Of a DNA stretch of 64,000 nt, positions 59,532 through 64,000 are shown piece after piece. The DNA is taken from positions 1 through 64,000 of the forward strand of contig JASFHH010000001.1 in assembly GCA_050123335.1 (NCBI GenBank), in the 5' to 3' direction. Under the pieces are notes generated by a model, which was not told where the DNA came from, did no database searches, and was given only the letters and a program-made list of their open reading frames with translations. The translations under genes and the position numbers were made by a program. Source of the DNA: JASFHF01 sp050123335 (GTDB lineage: Bacteria; Pseudomonadota; Gammaproteobacteria; UBA12402). The first letter of the stretch is position 1; the number at the start of each line of letters is the position of its first letter.

Positions 59532-60983
59532 TTAAGTGTATTTTTGGTTAGGTTTTTCCGCATGGTTGTGGTTTTTGCTCGATTTTTTTCTGTTTCTGTA
59601 GAAAAATGTAGACTGGTTAAAATTTTTCTTATAGGTTTTGTTATAGTGCAGGTTAACAGCGTGCAAAAAATAATTTCCGGTTAGAGAGTAAAATAAGGGG
59701 CAAAAAATATTTTTACACAAATATTGCCAAACGTTATATTTAGACTTTTTGGGTTGTTTTGGTTTCGGTGTAGTTGGTTTGCCTTTGTCCGAATGTGGTT
59801 GTTTTTTTCCAGATTTTATTTCAGATTTTTTTTCAATCTTTTTCTTCGATTTTTTTATACACTCATCGGTTTCCTCAATCATTTTTTTTATTTCTGAATG
59901 TGTGGGAATTTCCCCTATAGGATATATTTTAAATCCATTAGTAGTCATCATCCCAATCACAGGGTTTTTATATTGTTTATCTTGAGTTGTTATTATTATA
60001 TTAAGGTATTCTTTTAAGAATGTCTTGCTGCTATCTTTATGCGAATGTCCAACACATACCTTGGATATACCATGTTTTAGCAATTGTTGTTTTGTTGATT
60101 TACCTATGTATACACCAACTCCGCCGCGTGATTTATTTGCTTTGCCATCAAGGTCTTTATCTTGGTCTATTGGCAATCCAAGGCCATATGCAAACGTTGC
60201 TTCATTCCATAATGGATTGTCTGCATAACTGTTGGGGTTTACTTCTGAGCCGCATATTTTTTTAAAGGAGGTTTTTGTTGTTTTACAACTTTGAGGTCCG
60301 CCATGCGCAGATAACAGAACTTTTAGTTCATTATTCTTATCTGGGATCATGTTTAAATCATAAATTGGAAGTTGATTAAAAATTTTATCTAAATGCGGGG
60401 TTACGTCACATTTTTTGAATTTATTTTGCCAGGAAGATCCATAACAATTGTACGTTCCTTTATGTTCATGATTTCCGCGTAATAAAACTATTTGATTAGG
60501 ATATTGTTGTTTTAGCTTTAGCCAAAATATTAAATTGGCAATACTCCTTTCTCCTCTATCTATCATATCGCCATGATTTATAATCACGAGATTTTTAAGA
60601 AGACAACCATTTTCGTCAAAACAATTTTTTATCGCTTTAATTGATGTATCAAATTCGCCATGAGTATCGCTAACATGAAAAGATGTTCTAAATGTGGTTG
60701 TTATTTTGTTATAATGTTTGAGATTTTTAGGTTTCGTTGTGTGCTGGAGCGTCATCGAGCTAGGCATTTTTGAATTATTATACTTTTCTTTACACTGGTC
60801 ATATAAAGATTTTGCGTCATTACATTTCTCAGGAAATTTATGTGTAAATTTGAACAAGTTGGATTTTGCTATTTTTTCAAAAAAAAATTTAATGTTTTTG
60901 TTATGTATAAATTTTTTGTTTTTTTTATTACATTCTGTAAGGTTTTCAGTTTCCTGAATGATTTCTTGTAATGGTTTTAACAT
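59532..60983 (-). CDS. PPP-family Ser/Thr phosphatase, effector candidate behind a PmrA-type box
   Basis: 483 residues. All metal-binding motifs of the calcineurin-like PPP family are present: SDTHGEF (Asp106, His108), HGDMIDRGE (Asp139), LRGNHEH (Asn171, His172), SAHGG (His227) and VGHSH (His313). A ~100-residue helical N-terminus and a very basic C-terminus (KKSKKKIEKKSEIKSGKKQ in outline, about 385-400) flank the domain. No signal peptide. The promoter carries a PmrA-type box, as do many Dot/Icm effectors. An inactive paralogue follows 275 bp downstream. Acting on host phosphoproteins is inferred. Confidence 0.75.
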   Translation of the reverse strand: MLKPLQEIIQETENLTECNKKNKKFIHNKNIKFFFEKIAKSNLFKFTHKFPEKCNDAKSLYDQCKEKYNNSKMPSSMTLQHTTKPKNLKHYNKITTTFRTSFHVSDTHGEFDTSIKAIKNCFDENGCLLKNLVIINHGDMIDRGERSIANLIFWLKLKQQYPNQIVLLRGNHEHKGTYNCYGSSWQNKFKKCDVTPHLDKIFNQLPIYDLNMIPDKNNELKVLLSAHGGPQSCKTTKTSFKKICGSEVNPNSYADNPLWNEATFAYGLGLPIDQDKDLDGKANKSRGGVGVYIGKSTKQQLLKHGISKVCVGHSHKDSSKTFLKEYLNIIITTQDKQYKNPVIGMMTTNGFKIYPIGEIPTHSEIKKMIEETDECIKKSKKKIEKKSEIKSGKKQPHSDKGKPTTPKPKQPKKSKYNVWQYLCKNIFCPLFYSLTGNYFLHAVNLHYNKTYKKNFNQSTFFYRNRKKSSKNHNHAEKPNQKYT

Positions 60984-61062
60984 GATAAACCTCTAATAGT
61001 ATTTTGTTTTTATGGTGCAGTGAACCGTTCCGTGCTGAGCTAAGCGTTGATTAACTGTACTT

Positions 61063-61102
61063 ATTATATATTTTAGACTACCAATCTTAAGGAAATCTTA
61101 AG
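61063..61102 (-). promoter_or_regulatory. PmrA-type box and promoter of the PPP phosphatase gene
   Basis: Minus strand 61102-61086 reads CTTAAG-ATTTC-CTTAAG, a perfect YTTAAK-N5-YTTAAK tandem. The second half-site stands at the -35 position, exactly 17 bp before TATAAT (61068-61063). This is the architecture of PmrA-activated promoters. Leader of about 75 bases to the start codon. Confidence 0.7.
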
Positions 61103-61236
61103 TGATTTGGGGGATTCTAAAAAAAGCGCGACAAATTCCGGGGTTGTATAAAATAACAACCTCTAAGTATTTGAAAAAAGAGAACTTGTAGCATGAAAGA
61201 GTATATTCAATTGTCACAGCAAGAGTGACGAAAAAT

Positions 61237-61614
61237 TTATGTTTTTTTAGGAATTGCCAGTTCTTTTTCTTTATTCGAGTAGAAAACTAATTTATCTTTG
61301 ATGTTTTTTAAGTTGTTTTTTATCTCAGCTAATTTTTCTTCTACGATTTTTTGATGTTGTTTTAGTAATTTTATTCTTTCTGGAATGCTGCTATCGCCTT
61401 TGGCTCGCAGTAATGCAAAAGTTTTCATATTATTAATTGACATTCCAGTAGCTTTTAGTTTTTTTAAAAATCCAATCCATTCTATATCAGCATCTGTATA
61501 ATCTCTGTGGCCGCTTTTGTTTTTTGCAATATTTAATAGTAAACCAATCTTTTCATAATAGCGCAAAGTGTGCGGTGATAATTCCGTACACTTTGCTGCT
61601 TGTGTAATATTCAT
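61237..61614 (-). CDS. MerR-family transcriptional regulator
   Basis: 125 residues. N-terminal MerR helix-turn-helix (ITQAAKCTELSPHTLRYYEK, then IGLL), dimerisation coiled coil (about 75-115), and no metal-binding cysteines in the C-terminal part, so it is not a classic metal sensor. It lies 2 bp after the SDR gene in the same transcript, whose promoter has the 19-bp spacer expected for MerR regulation. Inferred signal: an organic electrophile or toxic aldehyde handled by the SDR. Confidence 0.88.
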   Translation of the reverse strand: MNITQAAKCTELSPHTLRYYEKIGLLLNIAKNKSGHRDYTDADIEWIGFLKKLKATGMSINNMKTFALLRAKGDSSIPERIKLLKQHQKIVEEKLAEIKNNLKNIKDKLVFYSNKEKELAIPKKT

Positions 61615-61616
61615 GT

Positions 61617-62393
61617 CTATTTCCTGTTAACAGTAGTTATGTTTGCCTGATCAGTTGGCATGATTATCAATTCGCTAATGTTAACATGCGCAGGACATGC
61701 TGCACAGTAAAGAATTGAATCCGCAACATCATCTGCTGTTAAAGGGGTCAAGCCTGCATAAAAATCTTTAGCTTTTTGTTGATCGCCTTTAAATCTAACC
61801 AAGCTGAATTCTGTTTCTACTAACCCAGGATCTACTGTAGTTACTCTGATTTTGGTGCCAAACAAATCTAAACGTAAGGCTTTAGTGATCGCATTAACTG
61901 CATGCTTAGTACTAGCATACACAGTACCCTTTGCATAAACTTCATGTCCTGCAGCGGAACCTACATTAATAACGTGTCCTTGATTTCGAGCAACCATTCC
62001 AGGTAAAACTTGCTTGGTTACATATAATAGTCCTTTGAGATTTATATCAATCATATCATCCCAATCATCTAATTCTCCTTCATGGAGTTTTTGGAAACCG
62101 CGAGCTGTTCCGGCATTATTAATGAGGATGTCGATGTTTTTCCATTCTGGTTCTAGGTTGTCAAATGCATCTATAACGGCTTTTTTGTTAGCAATATCTA
62201 AAGTAAAATATTCAGCTTTCACTTTATATTTTTCTTGTAATTCTGAGACTAGTTTTCGCAATCTTTCTTTGCGGCGTGCACAAACTAGAATTTTTGCATT
62301 TTGTTTCGCAAAATGATGTGCACAGGCTTCACCGATACCGCTGGTTGCACCAGTAATCAATATAGTTTTATTTGTAAGATCATTATGTTTCAT
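61617..62393 (-). CDS. Short-chain dehydrogenase/reductase
   Basis: 258-residue classical SDR of the YdfG-like group. Cofactor motif TGATSGIGEACA (about 13-24), NNAG at about 92, catalytic Ser in NVGSAAGHE and Tyr-x3-Lys in YASTKHAVN near 160. It may reduce 3-hydroxy acids or aldehydes; the substrate is not readable. First gene of an SDR-merR operon. Confidence 0.9.
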   Translation of the reverse strand: MKHNDLTNKTILITGATSGIGEACAHHFAKQNAKILVCARRKERLRKLVSELQEKYKVKAEYFTLDIANKKAVIDAFDNLEPEWKNIDILINNAGTARGFQKLHEGELDDWDDMIDINLKGLLYVTKQVLPGMVARNQGHVINVGSAAGHEVYAKGTVYASTKHAVNAITKALRLDLFGTKIRVTTVDPGLVETEFSLVRFKGDQQKAKDFYAGLTPLTADDVADSILYCAACPAHVNISELIIMPTDQANITTVNRK

Positions 62394-62425
62394 TTTGTAT
62401 TCCCCCTGTTAGTTGGTTCATGGCC

Positions 62426-62456
62426 ACTATACTCCTTAGAGTTAGCTCTAAGTCAA
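62426..62456 (-). promoter_or_regulatory. MerR-type promoter with 19-bp spacer and dyad operator
   Basis: Minus strand: TTGACT (62456-62451), 19-bp spacer, TATAGT (62431-62426). The dyad TTAGAG-CTAA-CTCTAA (62436-62451) lies in the spacer. Overlong spacer plus dyad is the hallmark of promoters that MerR proteins untwist. The regulator is encoded in the same operon. Confidence 0.82.
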
Positions 62457-62539
62457 GAGGTTTAGTGAAAATAATTAATTTCAGATGCGAAACTCGTGAT
62501 ATAATCTTGATTTATTCGGTTTAGAGGTAGTGAAGTATT

Positions 62540-63511
62540 ATGGCCTTTTTGGACGCAGCACCAAAAATTTTAATTATCAAGCCGTCTTCTCTTGGTGACA
62601 TTATTCATGGATTGCAAGTAGCGCAATCGATAAAAGAGCAATTGCCTGATTGTACAATTGATTGGGTGGTGCGCGAGCGTTTTTTTGATATTGTAGATAG
62701 TTGTAATACTGTGGATGATATATTTATTTATTATCGTAAAGGCGGGTGGGGCGCGTTTAAAAAACTTATTAAGCAGATTAGGCAAAAGCAATATGATTAT
62801 GTGTTTGATTTTCAGGGTTTGCTGCGTAGCGGTATTATGACGTTTTTTGCCAGAGGAAATAAAAAAATAGGGCGTAAGGACGCTCGCGAATTTAGTAAGT
62901 TTTGTTATCAGCAAAAAGTTGCTTTACCTAAAGGTAAAAAACCTTTTCATGCAATGGATATTTTATTGCAATTTTTGTCGGTTTTGGGGTTAAAAGCTGA
63001 GCTTGTTGGACATTTGCAATATCAAACGGAAGATTTAACTTCGGTAGATAAGAGACTTGCATCCTGTAATCCGATTGTGATTATGCCTTCCAGTAGAAAT
63101 GCAAAAAAAGAATGGCAAGGGTTTGCTGAATTAACTGATAAAATCTTAACAACATTTCCAGACGAATTTGTTTGTTGGAATGGACACATAAAGATTGAAG
63201 CAGATAAATTTGAAGAACATCCGCGATTTATTAATACTACAGGCAAAACTAATATTCGCCAAATGATAAGTTTGATTGCGCAGTCACGCATGGTAATTGC
63301 TAATGATAGCGGGCCGATGCATTTGGCGGCGGCGATGAACAAACCAGTAATCGGAATATTTGGACCTACTTCAGCAAAACGTTTTGGTCCGTATCCGCAA
63401 ACAAGAGATACTAATGTTGTCATTACTGCTCCGGATAATGATTTAACTAAATTATCGGTTGATGCGGTGTTTGGTTTATTCAAAAGATGTTTGCATTTAC
63501 AGGAAGTTTGA
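62540..63511 (+). CDS. waaC: Glycosyltransferase family 9, heptosyltransferase I type
   Basis: 323 residues. ILIIKPSSLGDIIHGLQVAQ is the GT9 N-terminus, and VIANDSGPMHLAAAMNKPVIG near 255 is the ADP-heptose binding block. The SSLGDI variant and length match WaaC (first heptose onto Kdo2-lipid A), although WaaF/WaaQ relatives cannot be fully excluded. Monocistronic; other inner-core genes are not in the window. Confidence 0.85.
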   Translation: MAFLDAAPKILIIKPSSLGDIIHGLQVAQSIKEQLPDCTIDWVVRERFFDIVDSCNTVDDIFIYYRKGGWGAFKKLIKQIRQKQYDYVFDFQGLLRSGIMTFFARGNKKIGRKDAREFSKFCYQQKVALPKGKKPFHAMDILLQFLSVLGLKAELVGHLQYQTEDLTSVDKRLASCNPIVIMPSSRNAKKEWQGFAELTDKILTTFPDEFVCWNGHIKIEADKFEEHPRFINTTGKTNIRQMISLIAQSRMVIANDSGPMHLAAAMNKPVIGIFGPTSAKRFGPYPQTRDTNVVITAPDNDLTKLSVDAVFGLFKRCLHLQEV

Positions 63512-63680
63512 TTATACTAATACGCATGAATACAAAAATCCTATATACATATTGTTCACCGATACAATCACCTAGCAAGCGGGCTAATTCGTTCGTTTAA
63601 ATTCTTTAAGCGGATGATTAGTCCGCGTTCTCAAAAATCTATTTAAATAAAATCATTTTTAATTAATATTATTATAAGGT

Positions 63681-63804
63681 CAGGACTTACGCGAAAAGAT
63701 GAGATGCGAGAAAAAAGCGAGCGGAAGGAGGGAGTTTATAAATAATAAATGACCGAGCTTCCGCGAGCTTTTAACAAAGCAGATCGCTTTTCGCGTAAGT
63801 CCTG
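63681..63804. mobile_element. 124-bp MITE with 18-bp terminal inverted repeats
   Basis: CAGGACTTACGCGAAAAG (63681-63698) and its exact inverse (63787-63804). Flanked by AAGGT on both sides (63676-63680, 63805-63809), a 5-bp target duplication. Non-coding. The rest of the 305-bp gap 63512-63816 contains an imperfect hairpin at about 63570-63630 and no gene. Confidence 0.85.
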
Positions 63805-63816
63805 AAGGTGAATTAT

Positions 63817-64000
63817 ATGAAAATTCGTAAATTGAATATAACAGCTATTATTGTATGTAGTTTGGCATCATTTTTTTATTTGTATGACTTTTTATTGCGG
63901 GTTATGCCAAGTGCAATGACCAATGATTTAATGAGTCATTTTCATATTGGAGCAGCAAGATTGGGAGTTATGTTAGCGATTTTTTATTATGCTTATGCGC
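63817..64000 (+). CDS. MFS transporter, 3'-truncated by the window edge
   Basis: Open reading frame running off the window. It starts MKIRKLNITAIIVCSLASFF, continues YLYDFLLRVMPSAMTNDLM, then HIGAARLGVMLAIFYYAYA. This is the first transmembrane helix and the start of helix 2 of the major facilitator superfamily, of the type seen in the many MFS transporters of Legionella and Coxiella. The GAAGGTGA ribosome site is provided partly by the MITE target duplication. Substrate unknown. Confidence 0.75.
   Translation, partial: MKIRKLNITAIIVCSLASFFYLYDFLLRVMPSAMTNDLMSHFHIGAARLGVMLAIFYYAYA

Overview
The window is AT-rich chromosomal DNA from a gammaproteobacterium. The best fit is an intracellular or amoeba-associated member of the Legionellales (Coxiella/Legionella side). 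Evidence for this is the gammaproteobacterial housekeeping gene orders (trmJ-iscS-iscU, lpt/kdsD/hpf, tldD-pmbA, leuS-lptE-holA, trpS-scpA-scpB-rluB), a lipopolysaccharide outer membrane (LptB, LptC, LptE, KdsD, WaaC-like heptosyltransferase), and a scatter of AT-rich, lineage-specific genes that look like effector candidates. Two of those genes sit behind PmrA-type boxes. The genus cannot be fixed from the sequence alone.

Layout. 1-4.8 kb: truncated trmJ, iscS, iscU, a DUF4143 ATPase and the phosphate permease pitA. 4.8-9.3 kb: a LysR regulator, an effector-like protein, phoR/phoB and a secreted protein. 9.3-17 kb: clpB with a sigma-32 promoter, a Sel1 protein, uspA, pssA, tldD and pmbA. 17-26.5 kb: a coiled-coil protein, a SET-domain-like protein, a small PTS/pfkB group, hpf-lptB-lptC-kdsD, a LysR regulator and nadD. 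26.5-32.2 kb: a GhrA-like dehydrogenase, an outer-membrane protein, and a two-component system that appears to control a secreted serine hydrolase. 32.2-42.9 kb: holA, lptE, leuS, btuF, tsaC, trpS, scpA, scpB, rluB. 43.0-51.8 kb: an integrated satellite-like island at tRNA-Thr(UGU), bounded by 48-bp direct repeats, with a P4-type integrase, AlpA, a DUF3987 protein and a cargo pair (M48 peptidase plus a secreted protein). 51.8-57.7 kb: accessory genes including a cupin/HEPN-like fusion facing a DUF3800 protein, and a TrmB regulator beside a DUF2156-like transferase. 57.7-61.1 kb: a PPP-type phosphatase and a paralogue that has lost the catalytic residues. 61.2-64 kb: an SDR/MerR operon, a heptosyltransferase and the start of an MFS transporter.

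Regulation readable in the DNA. PhoB boxes precede both phoB and pitA, with -10 elements so close to the start codons that both mRNAs may be leaderless. A TATACA direct repeat with 11-bp periodicity precedes both the second two-component operon and the serine hydrolase gene after it. A 19-bp-spacer MerR promoter with an internal dyad precedes the SDR-merR operon. YTTAAK-N5-YTTAAK (PmrA-type) boxes precede the PPP phosphatase gene and one hypothetical gene.

Repeats. At least six families of short palindromic or terminal-inverted-repeat elements lie between genes. Among them are an inverted pair of about 105-110 bp flanking pfkB-npr, a 124-bp MITE with a 5-bp target duplication, and a repeat insertion at the scpB/rluB junction flanked by 21-bp duplications.
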